DNA of 64,000 nucleotides from Streptomyces yatensis (lineage in GTDB: Bacteria; Actinomycetota; Actinomycetes; Streptomycetales; Streptomycetaceae), in assembly GCF_018069625.1 (NCBI RefSeq), contig NZ_CP072941.1, positions 9,734,001 through 9,798,000 of the forward strand. The letters run 5' to 3'. The first letter of the stretch is position 1; each line of letters begins with the position of its first letter. The position numbers and the translations under genes were made by a program. Below the pieces are notes generated by a model that saw only the letters and a list, made by a program, of their open reading frames with translations, had not been told where the DNA came from and did not search any database. Below are positions 28,026-36,936 of this stretch, one piece after another.

Positions 28026-29204
28026 GTGGTGACCACATCGCATACGGCAACGCACGCCGCGCAGCAGGCAGGTGAGGCAACCCTCGACCGGGTCTCCTGG
28101 ATCCGGGTGTCCTCGGTCGTCCTTCCCCTGGCCACGCCCATCAGCGACGCCAAGGTGCTCACCGGGCGCCAGAAGCCGATGACGGAGGTGGCCTTCCTCT
28201 TCGTCGAACTCGCCACCGAGGAGGGACACGAGGGCATCGGCTTCAGCTACTCCAAGCGCGCGGGAGGGCCCGGCCAGTTCGCCCACGCCCAGGAGATCGC
28301 GCCCGTCCTCCTCGGCGAGGACCCCAGCGACATCGGCAAGATCTGGACCAAGCTGGTGTGGGCCGGTGCCTCCGTGGGCCGCAGCGGGCTGTCCACCCAG
28401 GCGGTGGCGGCCGTCGACATCGCCCTGTGGGACCTCAAGGCCAAACGGGCCGGGCTGCCGCTGGCCAAGCTGCTGGGCGCACACCGCGACACCGTCCGCT
28501 GCTACAACACCTCGGGCGGCTTTCTGCACACGCCGACCGAGCAGGTTCTGGAGAACGCCACGGCCTCCCTGGCCAGCGGAATCGGCGGCATCAAGATCAA
28601 GGTGGGGCAGCCGGACGGCAAGGAGGACCTGCGCCGGCTGACCGCCGTACGGGAGCACCTGGGCGACGACGTGCCGCTGATGGTCGACGCCAATCAGCAG
28701 TGGGACCGGCCCACCGCACAGCGCATGGGGCGCGCCTTCGAGGAGTTCGGGCTGGTCTGGATCGAGGAGCCGCTGGACGCCTATGACGCACCGGGCCACG
28801 CGGCCCTCGCCGCCTCGCTGGACACCCCCGTGGCCACCGGGGAGATGCTGGCCAGCGTCGCCGAACACTGGGAGCTGATACGCCACAACGCGGCGGACAT
28901 CATTCAGCCCGACGCACCGCGCATCGGTGGCATCACCCAGTTCCTCAAGCTGGCCACCCTCGCCGACCAGCACCATCTGCAACTGGCCCCGCACTTCGCG
29001 ATGGAGATCCACCTCCATCTCGCGGCCGCCTATCCGCAGGAGCCGTGGGTGGAGCATTTCGACTGGCTGGAGCCGCTGTTCAACGAGCGGCTGCAGATCA
29101 GCGACGGCCGGATGCGGGTGTCCGCACGGCCCGGCCTCGGTATCACCCTCAGCGAGCAGGCCCGCGCCTGGACGGGTGCCAAGGCCGAATACGGCGACCG
29201 GTAA
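28026..29204 (+). CDS. L-talarate/galactarate dehydratase, enolase superfamily
   Basis: A 392-residue mandelate-racemase-group enzyme. Visible catalytic elements are K-x-K in GGIKIKVGQPDGK, metal ligands in MVDANQQWDR, WIEEPL and VATGEML, and the His of LAPHFAMEIHLHLAAAYP. This combination fits the talarate/galactarate dehydratases, which remove water from hexarates to give 5-keto-4-deoxyglucarate. The gene is followed by a GntP permease and glucarate dehydratase, supporting hexarate catabolism. The start is GTG at 28026 (a second GTG follows directly). Divergent LysR control is likely. Confidence 0.85.
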   Translation: MVTTSHTATHAAQQAGEATLDRVSWIRVSSVVLPLATPISDAKVLTGRQKPMTEVAFLFVELATEEGHEGIGFSYSKRAGGPGQFAHAQEIAPVLLGEDPSDIGKIWTKLVWAGASVGRSGLSTQAVAAVDIALWDLKAKRAGLPLAKLLGAHRDTVRCYNTSGGFLHTPTEQVLENATASLASGIGGIKIKVGQPDGKEDLRRLTAVREHLGDDVPLMVDANQQWDRPTAQRMGRAFEEFGLVWIEEPLDAYDAPGHAALAASLDTPVATGEMLASVAEHWELIRHNAADIIQPDAPRIGGITQFLKLATLADQHHLQLAPHFAMEIHLHLAAAYPQEPWVEHFDWLEPLFNERLQISDGRMRVSARPGLGITLSEQARAWTGAKAEYGDR

Positions 29205-29276
29205 GTCCGGTTCACGCCGGCGCCGATCGCGAATCCACGGGCACACCCATTGACCGGCGGTGTTCAGCCCTCTAAC

Positions 29277-29300
29277 CTCCATCTTCATATATAGACGGAG
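29277..29300. promoter_or_regulatory. Candidate operator/promoter before gntP
   Basis: An imperfect palindrome with ends CTCC/GGAG and AT-rich centre TCATATATAGA, in the 181-bp gap between the dehydratase and gntP. AT-rich blocks are rare in this window. It may be an operator or a promoter -10 region. Confidence 0.35.
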
Positions 29301-29385
29301 TGCATGTACGTGGACTCCTTGGCCCGTGTGGCGATCCGCTCGAGCCTCCAGCTCACCGGCCGCAGTTCAAAGGGGAACTGAAGAC

Positions 29386-30708
29386 ATGCCTCTCGTCGTC
29401 GTCGGAATCAGCGTGGTGATCCTGCTGTTCCTCATGACCAAGCTGAAGCTCAACGGCTTCATCGCCCTGCTCCTCGTGGCCGTCGGCGTCGCGTTGGTGC
29501 AGGGGGTCGAGGTGGAGAAGATCCCCGATGTCCTCGGAGAGGGCGTCGGGGGTCAGATCGGCGACACCATGCTCGTCGTCGGTCTCGGCGCCATGGTCGG
29601 CCGGGTCATGGGCGACTGCGGCGCGGCCCAGCGCATAGCCAACACCCTCATCGACACCTTCGGACTGCGCTGGGTCCAGGTGGCGATGGTGGTCACCGCC
29701 ATGCTCATCGGCGTGACCATGTTCTACGAGGTCGCCTTCGTCATCATCGTGCCGGTGGCGTTCACCATCGTCCGGGTCACCCGCAAGAACCTGCTGTGGG
29801 TCGGGCTTCCGATGTCGATCGCCCTGTCGACCATGCACAGCTTTCTGCCGCCGCACCCCGGACCCACCGCGGTGGCCTCGACCTTCCACGCCTCCGTCGG
29901 TCTGACCCTGTTCTACGGGCTGTTCATCGCCGTTCCGGCCGGTGCGCTGATCGCCCTGGTGTGGCCGCGGCTCCCGTTCGTCCGGCGGATGGACCCCGAG
30001 ATCCCCAAGGGGCTGGTCAGCGAGCGCACCTTCACCGAGGAGGAGATGCCGGGCCTCGGCTGGTCGCTGTCGGTGGCCCTGGTCCCGGTGGTGCTGATCG
30101 CCGGCGCCGCGGTGACCGACATGGCCGTGTCCGGCGACAGCACCGCCCTGCACATCATCACCTTCATCGGCTCCGCGCCGATCGCCCTGCTGCTGACCCT
30201 GCTGCTGGCGGTGTGGGCGTTCGGCCCCCGGATCGGCCGGAGCCTGGCCGAGGTCAGCGCCTCCTGCAACTCGGCGGCCCAGGCGATGGCGATGATCCTG
30301 CTGGTCATCGGGGCCGGCGGCGCCTTCAAGGAGGTCCTGGTCGAGGGCGGGATCTCCGACTACATCAAGGACCTCACCGACGACTGGTCCATCTCGCCGA
30401 TCATCCTCGCCTGGCTCATCGCCGTCGTCCTGCGAGTGGCACTCGGATCGGCTACGGTCGCCGTGGTCACCGCCGCCGGTGTGGTGCAGCCGCTCCTGGA
30501 GAACAGCGGAGTCCACCCCGAGCTGATGGTCCTGGCCGTCTCCTGCGGATCGATCGCCTTCAGCCATGTGAACGACCCCGGCTTCTGGATGTTCAAGGAG
30601 TACTTCAACCTCTCCGTCATCGACGCCATCAAGGCGCGCACCACCTACACCACGGTGCTCGCGGTCCTCGGTCTCGGCGGCGTACTGGCCATCGAGGCCA
30701 TTATCTGA
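29386..30708 (+). CDS. GntP-family sugar-acid:H+ symporter
   Basis: A 440-residue integral membrane protein with at least 11 hydrophobic helices. It fits the gluconate permease family: TMLVVGLGAMVGRVM, MFYEVAFVIIVPVAF, LPPHPGPTAVA, GSATVAVVTAAG and SHVNDPGFWMFKEYF. Relatives import gluconate and other sugar acids with protons. Between two hexarate dehydratase genes, it probably imports glucarate or galactarate. The start is ATG at 29386 after AAAGGGGAA. Confidence 0.9.
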   Translation: MPLVVVGISVVILLFLMTKLKLNGFIALLLVAVGVALVQGVEVEKIPDVLGEGVGGQIGDTMLVVGLGAMVGRVMGDCGAAQRIANTLIDTFGLRWVQVAMVVTAMLIGVTMFYEVAFVIIVPVAFTIVRVTRKNLLWVGLPMSIALSTMHSFLPPHPGPTAVASTFHASVGLTLFYGLFIAVPAGALIALVWPRLPFVRRMDPEIPKGLVSERTFTEEEMPGLGWSLSVALVPVVLIAGAAVTDMAVSGDSTALHIITFIGSAPIALLLTLLLAVWAFGPRIGRSLAEVSASCNSAAQAMAMILLVIGAGGAFKEVLVEGGISDYIKDLTDDWSISPIILAWLIAVVLRVALGSATVAVVTAAGVVQPLLENSGVHPELMVLAVSCGSIAFSHVNDPGFWMFKEYFNLSVIDAIKARTTYTTVLAVLGLGGVLAIEAII

Positions 30709-30720
30709 ACCCTCCCTGCG

Positions 30721-30787
30721 CGACCCCTCCGGCATCGACCCCTCCGACACCGACCCCTCCGGTACCGATCTCCCCGACACCGACCCA
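30721..30787 (+). repeat. 15-bp tandem repeat ahead of gudD
   Basis: Four consecutive 15-base units of type CGACCCCTCCGRYAY (30721-30780, the last degenerate), then a partial fifth. They fill most of the 90-bp gap between gntP and gudD, ending just before the gudD ribosome-binding region. Confidence 0.85.
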
Positions 30788-30798
30788 AGGACGCCACG

Positions 30799-32127
30799 AT
30801 GAGCCAGCCGACCGTCACCTCGTTCGCCGTCTATCCGGTCGCCGGCCGGGACAGCATGGAGCTGAACCTCTCCGGCGCCCACGGCCCCTACTTCACCCGT
30901 AACGTGGTCGTCCTCGAGGACTCCGAGGGCCGCACCGGACTGGGGGAGGTCCCCGGCGGTGAGAAGATCACCCAGACGCTGCGCGACGCCGAATCCCTCG
31001 TCGTCGGGGCGCGGGTGGGCGACTACAAGCGGGTGCTGGGCGAGATCGGGCGGCGGTTCGGCGACCGCGACGCCGGCGGCCGGGGCACCCAGACCTTCGA
31101 TCTGCGCACCACCGTGCACGCCGTCACCGCCGTCGAGTCGGCCCTGCTGGACCTGCTGGGCCAGCATCTGGAGGTGCCCGTGGCGGCGCTCCTGGGCGAC
31201 GGTCAGCAGCGGGACGCGGTACGGGTCCTGGGCTATCTGTTCTACGTCGGCGACCCCGACCGGACCGGCCTGGAGTACGTCCGCGAACCCGGCGCCGAGG
31301 CGGAGTGGTACCGCATCCGTCACGAGGAGGCGCTGACTCCCGAGGCGATCGTCCGCCAGGCCGAGGCCACCTACGACCTCTACGGCTTCAAGGACTTCAA
31401 GCTCAAGGGCGGCGTCCTGGAGGGAAACGAGGAGGTCAAGGCCGTACGGGCGCTCAAGGAGCGGTTCCCCGATGCCCGGATCACCCTCGACCCCAACGGC
31501 GCCTGGTCGCTGCGCGAGGCGATCGAGCTGTGCCGCCCGCTGCTCGGCACGCTCGCCTACGCCGAGGACCCCTGCGGGGCCGAGGACGGCTACTCGGGCC
31601 GGGAGATCCTGGCGGAGTTCCGGCGCGTCACCGGACTGCCCACGGCCACCAACATGATCGCCACGGACTGGCGGCAGATGACCCACGCACTGGCGCTGCA
31701 GTCCGTCTCCATCCCGCTGGCCGACCCCCACTTCTGGACCATGCAGGGATCGGTACGGGTGGCCCAGCTCTGCCATGAGATGGGGCTGACCTGGGGATGC
31801 CACTCCAACAACCACTTCGACATCTCCCTGGCGATGGTGGCCCACTGCGGAGCCGCCGCCCCGGGCGAGTACAACGCCCTGGACACCCACTGGATCTGGC
31901 AGGAGGGACTGGAGCGGCTCACCGTCGAGCCGCCGCGGATCACCGGCGGTGAGATCGCCATCCCGGACGCCCCCGGGCTCGGGATCCGGCTCGACCGCGA
32001 CCGGCTCCTCGCCGCCCACGCCCTCTACCAGGAGAAGGCGCTGGGGGCGCGGGACGACGCGGTCGGCATGCGCTATCTCATCCCGGGCTGGACCTTCGAC
32101 AACAAGCGTCCCTGCCTGGTGCGTTGA
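30799..32127 (+). CDS. gudD: Glucarate dehydratase
   Basis: A 442-residue enolase-superfamily enzyme converting D-glucarate (and L-idarate) to 5-keto-4-deoxyglucarate. Diagnostic segments are [16 protein letters not shown] (K-x-K), [34 protein letters not shown] with the catalytic His, and DTHWIWQEG. Length is normal. It is the last gene of the hexarate set and is followed by a bidirectional hairpin. The aldolase or dehydratase needed for the next step is not in the window. Confidence 0.95.
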   Translation: MSQPTVTSFAVYPVAGRDSMELNLSGAHGPYFTRNVVVLEDSEGRTGLGEVPGGEKITQTLRDAESLVVGARVGDYKRVLGEIGRRFGDRDAGGRGTQTFDLRTTVHAVTAVESALLDLLGQHLEVPVAALLGDGQQRDAVRVLGYLFYVGDPDRTGLEYVREPGAEAEWYRIRHEEALTPEAIVRQAEATYDLYGFKDFKLKGGVLEGNEEVKAVRALKERFPDARITLDPNGAWSLREAIELCRPLLGTLAYAEDPCGAEDGYSGREILAEFRRVTGLPTATNMIATDWRQMTHALALQSVSIPLADPHFWTMQGSVRVAQLCHEMGLTWGCHSNNHFDISLAMVAHCGAAAPGEYNALDTHWIWQEGLERLTVEPPRITGGEIAIPDAPGLGIRLDRDRLLAAHALYQEKALGARDDAVGMRYLIPGWTFDNKRPCLVR

Positions 32128-32141
32128 GTGCTGTGTCGGAC

Positions 32142-32170
32142 GGCGGGGCCGCTCGTCGAGCGGCCCCGCC
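32142..32170. terminator. Bidirectional terminator between gudD and the roadblock cluster
   Basis: A perfect 14-bp inverted repeat (32142-32155 with 32157-32170) around a single base, between two convergent genes. Confidence 0.75.
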
Positions 32171-32202
32171 CGCACCCGTATCGGCGGCCGTACGGCCCTG
32201 CC

Positions 32203-32577
32203 TCAGACCTCCAGCTCGGCCTCGATCCTGCGCAGCTGGTGCCGGGCCATCGCCAGATTGGCCCGGTTCTTGTCCAGCGCCAGATAGAGGAAGAGCCCCT
32301 GGCTGTCCCGGCCCTTCAGCAGCCGGATCAGGTGGTACTGGCTGCCGAGGGTGATGAGGATGTCCTCGATGGAGTCCTGCAGGCCGAGCTGCTCCATGGT
32401 CCGCACCTTGGCGCGCACCACATCGGTGTTGCCCGCGGCCGCCACCGTCAGGTCGAGTTCTTTTCCGCCGCCCACAGTGCCGAGGGCCATCCCGCTGGAG
32501 TAGTCGACCAGCGCGGCGCCGAGGGCGCCCTCGATGGACGTCATCGCCTCTTTGAGCGCGGTCTGGGTGTTCGCCAT
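32203..32577 (-). CDS. Roadblock/LC7-like protein, third of the cluster
   Basis: A 124-residue protein of the small alpha/beta Roadblock-like fold ([56 protein letters not shown]). Such proteins partner Ras-like GTPases (MglB/MglA, or CvnB in Streptomyces conservons). ATG at 32577 was chosen because the domain begins there and AAAGGAA lies upstream. It is the last of four co-directional genes with a common theme, and no GTPase is present. Confidence 0.75.
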   Translation of the reverse strand: MANTQTALKEAMTSIEGALGAALVDYSSGMALGTVGGGKELDLTVAAAGNTDVVRAKVRTMEQLGLQDSIEDILITLGSQYHLIRLLKGRDSQGLFLYLALDKNRANLAMARHQLRRIEAELEV

Positions 32578-32663
32578 GATCGTGGCTGTTCCTTTCGCTG
32601 TCATTGATGTCCGGTCGGGTGCCGGCGCGGATGTACGCGCCGGGCGGGAAAAGGTCGTGGTGG

Positions 32664-33101
32664 TCAGGGCTGCGGCTGCTCGGCCCTGCTGAGGGCGACG
32701 CCCACCAGATCGGCGAGCCGGGCGCCCGAGCGGCGGGCCTCCATATGGAGGCGGCCGACATTGGTGCGGTCACCGGCCAGAACGGTCAGCACGGCCGTGG
32801 AACCCGCGGCATAGGTGGCCACATAGCCGTTCTCGCCGCGGACCAGCAGCTCACGGAAGGCGCCCCGCCCGGTGGCGCCCGCCAGCGACTGCGCCACCCC
32901 GAGGGCCGCGGCGGTCAGCGCCGCCACCCCCTCGGCCTCGACGGCCGTGTCATGCGCCAGCACCACGCCGTCGCTGGTGGCGGCGAGGGCGCCGGTCACA
33001 TGGGTCACCCGGGCCCGCAGCCGGCGCAACTCCTCCAGGACGTCGGGCTCGGCGGCCAGCAGCCACTTCCGCTCCGTGCGCTGCCGCAGGCCGCGTCTCA
33101 T
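32664..33101 (-). CDS. Roadblock/LC7-like protein, second of the cluster
   Basis: A 145-residue protein. A charged helix ([19 protein letters not shown]) is followed by the Roadblock pattern: [55 protein letters not shown], and a final helix [19 protein letters not shown]. This resembles MglB/CvnB-like GTPase regulators. ATG at 33101 gives a normal size; the frame is open further upstream, but that part is low-complexity antisense to repeats. Confidence 0.75.
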   Translation of the reverse strand: MRRGLRQRTERKWLLAAEPDVLEELRRLRARVTHVTGALAATSDGVVLAHDTAVEAEGVAALTAAALGVAQSLAGATGRGAFRELLVRGENGYVATYAAGSTAVLTVLAGDRTNVGRLHMEARRSGARLADLVGVALSRAEQPQP

Positions 33102-33138
33102 GACGCCGCGCACGGGGCCGGCGGGTCGGTCGGGGGAA

Positions 33139-34011
33139 TCACAGCGTTGCCTCCAAGGCGTCGCGGAGCCGGCGCAGCAGGTCGATATCGGGGTCGGTGA
33201 AGGCGGCCGCGGCGGGACCGCGGTCCGGGGCGGGCGGCGCGCAGGCGCCGGACCGGGCGGGCGGATCGGGCCGGTCCGGAGCTCCCGGACGGGCGGGCGG
33301 ATCGGGCCGGTCCGGGGCTCCCGGACGGGCGGGCCGTGGTGTGGCGACATGGCCCGCCGCCGCCAGCCGCCGTATGTCGATCAGCGTGTGGAAGGCGGGA
33401 CGGCCGAGCTCGCGCGCGATGCGGGCGGGGGTGCGCACTCCGTCGGCGAGCGCCAGCACCGCGCGCTGGCGGGAGGTCACGGCCGGGGCGCGGCCATCGG
33501 GGCGGCGGAGCACCACCGGCTCGGTGTCCACCTGCGGATACGGCCACAGAGAGTCCAGCAGTCTGCCGCGGCGCCGGGTCTCGCGCTCGACGGCGACCGC
33601 GCCCACCGCGCGCACCGGTCCCAGCCAGTGGGCCGCGCCCCGCTGGAAGCCGCGGGGGCCGCTGCCGTGCCCGAGGGCGAAGTACGCGGCGTCGAACAGC
33701 GCGCCCAGATGGCAGATCTCCAGCTCCGCGCCCGACAGCCGGCCGGTGTCGACAAGGAACCGTCCGACCCCGCCGTCCGGGCCCGTCCGGCCCACCGCCT
33801 CCCGCCAGCTGTCGGCGGTCAGCCGCCCACCGGTGGTGAGCAGCACCTCGATCCCGGGGGCCACGGGGCTTTCGGCGTGCACCACCTGGCCGTCCCTCAG
33901 ATAGATGGTGCCCGCGTCGCACAGCAGGGCGCCACTGGCCCGCTCGGCGGCGAGCCCGGCGAGGCTGGGCGCGTGGCCGGCTCGCCCACCGGCCCTGCGA
34001 GGCATGCTCAT
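33139..34011 (-). CDS. DUF4388 (PATAN-like) protein with winged helix and proline-rich repeats
   Basis: A 290-residue protein. Residues about 15-130 fit the DUF4388/PATAN pattern (ERASGALLCDAGTIYLRDGQVVHAES), a domain seen with Roadblock proteins and GTPase signalling. Residues about 170-215 look like a winged helix (RQRAVLALADGVRTPARIARELG). A 12-residue Pro/Asp/Arg repeat (RPGAPDRPDPPA) occurs twice near 225-250. The start overlaps the previous Roadblock stop by 4 bp (ATGA), so the two are coupled. It is probably a scaffold or effector in a Roadblock-centred switch; that is inference. Confidence 0.7.
   Translation of the reverse strand: MSMPRRAGGRAGHAPSLAGLAAERASGALLCDAGTIYLRDGQVVHAESPVAPGIEVLLTTGGRLTADSWREAVGRTGPDGGVGRFLVDTGRLSGAELEICHLGALFDAAYFALGHGSGPRGFQRGAAHWLGPVRAVGAVAVERETRRRGRLLDSLWPYPQVDTEPVVLRRPDGRAPAVTSRQRAVLALADGVRTPARIARELGRPAFHTLIDIRRLAAAGHVATPRPARPGAPDRPDPPARPGAPDRPDPPARSGACAPPAPDRGPAAAAFTDPDIDLLRRLRDALEATL
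33255..33326 (-). repeat. In-frame 36-bp tandem repeat
   Basis: Two near-identical 36-base units (33255-33290 and 33291-33326) inside the DUF4388 gene encode the repeated RPGAPDRPDPPA linker. Copy number may vary between strains. Confidence 0.85.
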
Positions 34012-34424
34012 ATCAGCGCCAGACGCCCGCACATTTCGCGCAGCCGCAACCGGGCGAGCGCCAGATTCCCCTCCCGGCGGTCGAGCCAGAGATAGAAGAA
34101 GACGCCGCTGTCGAAGGCCGTGTCGACGAAGCGCAGCAGGTGGTAGCAGGTGCGGGTGGTGACGATGACGTCCTCGACGGCCGGCTCCCCGGCCGCGTCG
34201 TCCTCGCCGCTTTTCGCGCCGCCGGGGCCCAGCGCCGCGAACGCCCGCTGCTCGGCGGCCATCCGGGCCAGCTCCGCCGTCTCCGCCGCCGTGGCCTCGG
34301 GGTCCTCGTCGCGGACCTCGCCGACCATGCCGAGTGCGAGTCCGCTGGTCCACTCGATCACGGCGGCTCCGCGCGCGCCGTTCACGGTCATCGCTTCCAG
34401 CAAGCACTCGTCGATTCCGGGCAT
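34008..34424 (-). CDS. Roadblock/LC7-like protein, first of the cluster
   Basis: A 138-residue protein. The pattern matches the third Roadblock protein: NGARGAAVIEWTSGLALGMV, VEDVIVTTRTCYHLLRFV, GVFFYLWLDRREGNLALARLRL. A charged, probably disordered insert (residues about 38-80, rich in Glu, Ala and Asp) splits the fold. ATG at 34424 follows GGGGAGG by four bases. It leads the four-gene minus-strand cluster. Confidence 0.75.
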   Translation of the reverse strand: MPGIDECLLEAMTVNGARGAAVIEWTSGLALGMVGEVRDEDPEATAAETAELARMAAEQRAFAALGPGGAKSGEDDAAGEPAVEDVIVTTRTCYHLLRFVDTAFDSGVFFYLWLDRREGNLALARLRLREMCGRLALI

Positions 34425-34926
34425 GCGGCCTCCCCTTCCCTGCGTCGCCCGTGGCGGGCGCCCACCGGGGGCGCTTCACCAGTGACGGAGAGGTTACGCA
34501 GGGTTCAGCAGTTGGGGGTTAAATCCGGTAATGCTCGGAAATGGCGGAGGGCGTGTAGTAGGGTCCGCCGCCCCATGGGCCCCGTACGCCTCGGCAGGCC
34601 CTGTCAGTGCCACGCCTGGCCCGGTCACCGGCCCTCTGAACGGATTCATAGCGGCTTCGGGGCCCACCGGGCCACAGACGGGCGGGCGCATATTCCACCG
34701 TCACATTGCAGGCATGGTGGATGGGTCAGTAGACGGTCGTGCGATGGTCGAGTACGCATACGCAGGGAACCGGAACGCGGCGCGGTGCCCGGCAGGGGGG
34801 CCCACGAGGCGCTCCCAGGGCCGTTTCGCCCCCCTGTGCCGCACAGAGTGGCGAGAATTGACGGTACCGATGTGGCGGAAACCGCCCGCGTTTCACCCGG
34901 CTTGTCTGCGCTGTCCTGACGGTGTG
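34425..34926. other. 502-bp intergenic region
   Basis: Lies between the start of the roadblock cluster and the 3' end of the DUF4142 gene, both minus strand. It must hold the cluster promoter. A relatively AT-rich patch lies at about 34505-34560. Short open frames exist on both strands, but none has a ribosome site or normal codon bias. No RNA gene is recognised. Confidence 0.5.
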
Positions 34927-35745
34927 TTACCGAACGGCGGGCGCGGAGGGGGAAGAGGCCGCGCCCGGAGTATCCGGGGAGGCCGAGGAGCCCGGCGCGT
35001 CGTCGACCGGGGCGGGCGGGGACGGTGTGGGCGGTTCGCCCTTGCCCTCGAGCGAGGCCGGCTTCTTCAGGACCACCATCGGCTCCCCGGGCTTGGGCAT
35101 CACCGGCTTGGTGAAGTCCGGGCCCTGGGTCGGAGTCTGGGTGATCTGCGCGGGAAGCCGCTCGTAGTCGACCATCCCGGTGTTCTCCATCTGCGTGATG
35201 TGGTCCAGCACCGTGTTGTTGGCCTGCGTGGCGAGCTGACGCACCAGGGTGTTCTTGCTGGTCGCCCGGATCTTGGCGATGGAGCTGAAGATCTGGCCGT
35301 GGGTGATGCGCAGGATCTGGGCCATCTGGCTGTCGAAGTCCTTGCCCGTGGCGGCCGTGAGGGTGTCCAGGAAGCCCTGCTGCTGCGGCGTGGGCTTGTT
35401 GGGCAGGGTGATGCCGAGTTTGGGTGCGATGTCCCGTGAGGCGTCGTCCAGTTGCGCATGCCCCACGATCAGATGCTCACCGGCTGTCTTCACCGCCGCC
35501 GTGGTGCCCTTCTTGAGGGCCAGCTCACCGACGGGGTACTCCCACAGTCCGGCGAGCCGGACCTTGACCACGAACTCCTTGTCGGCCCCGGTGAGCGGTC
35601 CGTACTGCGTCGAGTTCGTCTTCGCCAGGTTGGTCTGGTTCTCCTGCTGCACACCCGTCAGGGCGGGCGACATGATCACGCCGAGGGTGACCACCACGGA
35701 ACCTATGAGGAGGGAGGTACCTGTCACGAAGTACCGGGATCGCAT
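34927..35745 (-). CDS. DUF4142-domain secreted/membrane-anchored protein
   Basis: A 272-residue protein. A membrane segment or signal anchor (residues about 7-28) leads a helical DUF4142 domain (TGADKEFVVKVRLAGLWEYPVGELAL to about residue 195), then a Pro/Ser-rich tail (last 60 residues). DUF4142 proteins are four-helix bundles related to ferritin-like folds with no proven role. ATG at 35745 follows AGGAGG by four bases. Confidence 0.88.
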   Translation of the reverse strand: MRSRYFVTGTSLLIGSVVVTLGVIMSPALTGVQQENQTNLAKTNSTQYGPLTGADKEFVVKVRLAGLWEYPVGELALKKGTTAAVKTAGEHLIVGHAQLDDASRDIAPKLGITLPNKPTPQQQGFLDTLTAATGKDFDSQMAQILRITHGQIFSSIAKIRATSKNTLVRQLATQANNTVLDHITQMENTGMVDYERLPAQITQTPTQGPDFTKPVMPKPGEPMVVLKKPASLEGKGEPPTPSPPAPVDDAPGSSASPDTPGAASSPSAPAVR

Positions 35746-35871
35746 AGAGCCTCCTGGCGGGGACGCCGGTCGTTGTGCAGAGCAGTGTCTGCCCGTGCTT
35801 GCACCGGCGAATACGGACCGTGGAGGGTTCGTGCTCAATGGCGCAGCGGTTGTTTATACGTCTTTGAGCCG

Positions 35872-36822
35872 TTACTTCGGCCGCGTATGGCCTATCTCAC
35901 AGCCACCTCCGGACTCATGCGTCACGGCGCCGCTCCCCAGGCGCTCCCGGGCGAGGACGTCCACCAGCCGCTGGAGCGCCGGGTTGGGGCTGTCGGGGCT
36001 CCAGCAGGCGTGGAGGGTGACGGAGTGGGCGTCGGCGGGCGCCAGTTCGCGGTAGCGGACGCCGTGGACCCCCATGGTCATGATCGAGCGGGGTATCAGT
36101 GCGCAGCCCAGGCCCGCGCGGACCAGGGCGAGCATGGTGGGGACCTGGGAGGTCAACTGGCTGACGGCATAGCGGTCCACGCCGATCATGGCGGCGCAGA
36201 TGTCGTGCAGATAGCGGGAACCCTCGGGGCTGTACCCGATGTAGTCATCGGCCACCTCCGTCAGGGCGACGGGGGTGTCGTCGCCGGCATGTGCCAGCGG
36301 GTGGTCGGCGGGGACCGCGAGGACCAGGTCCTCGGAATGGACCAGCAGCGACGCGTACCCCTCCGGGATGGGCGGCCGCACCAGACCCAGGTCGATGCGC
36401 AGCTCCGAGAGGGCGGCGAACTGGTCGGGGCTGACCAGTTCGGTCAGTTCGACGGTGACGTCGGGGAGGTGGCGGTTCACCAGGTCCAGGGCATCGGCCA
36501 GGACGGCGTACGCGCCGATCGCGGTGAAGGCGAGCCGCAGGGTGCCGGTGCGGCCGTCGGCGGCGCGACGGGTGGCGGTCGGCGCGGCGTCCAGCAGGGC
36601 CAGGACCCGGTGGCAGTGGTCGAGGAAGACCTGGCCCGCGGCGGTGATCCGGGCGCCCCTCCCGGTGCGCTCGAACAGGACGACGTCCAGGGCGCGTTCC
36701 AGGGCCTGGATCTGACGGGTCAGCGGCGGCTGGGTCATGTTCAGGCGCGCGGCGGCCCGGCCGAAGTGCTGCTCCTCCGCCACCGCCACGAAGCCACGGA
36801 GCTGCTGCAGGGAGAGGTTCAT
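35872..36822 (-). CDS. LysR-family regulator
   Basis: A 316-residue regulator. The winged helix is LRGFVAVAEEQHFGRAAARL, MTQPPLTRQIQALE, and the effector domain covers the remaining residues. ATG at 36822 fits the family start; the next upstream ATG would add 15 residues. It is divergent from the hydroxyacid dehydrogenase/enolase/ABC operon and probably senses its substrate or an intermediate. A T-N11-A palindrome overlaps the start codon. Confidence 0.92.
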   Translation of the reverse strand: MNLSLQQLRGFVAVAEEQHFGRAAARLNMTQPPLTRQIQALERALDVVLFERTGRGARITAAGQVFLDHCHRVLALLDAAPTATRRAADGRTGTLRLAFTAIGAYAVLADALDLVNRHLPDVTVELTELVSPDQFAALSELRIDLGLVRPPIPEGYASLLVHSEDLVLAVPADHPLAHAGDDTPVALTEVADDYIGYSPEGSRYLHDICAAMIGVDRYAVSQLTSQVPTMLALVRAGLGCALIPRSIMTMGVHGVRYRELAPADAHSVTLHACWSPDSPNPALQRLVDVLARERLGSGAVTHESGGGCEIGHTRPK

Positions 36823-36835
36823 ACCCTCAGAGTAT
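36821..36835. promoter_or_regulatory. LysR-type box (ATAC-N7-GTAT)
   Basis: The sequence ATACCCTCAGAGTAT has ATAC/GTAT arms and the T-N11-A form typical of LysR binding sites. It overlaps the first bases of the divergent lysR gene and lies 101 bp upstream of the dehydrogenase start, which suggests autorepression and operon control. Confidence 0.6.
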
Positions 36836-36936
36836 GGGGCGATGCGAAAGTGGGCTTGGACGGGCATGGCGGCCCGCCTCTACGGTCATGACGACCGCCA
36901 GGGCAGATCCGCGCCGATCCCGTCCGAGGAGCCAGG

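Noticed and set aside
29353..32175. A 940-codon open frame on the minus strand
   Set aside because: Antisense shadow of gntP and gudD, both clear families on the plus strand. GC-rich third positions keep the opposite strand open.
34531..35439. A 302-codon plus-strand frame
   Set aside because: It overlaps the DUF4142 gene antisense, has no ribosome site, and has no recognisable domain.
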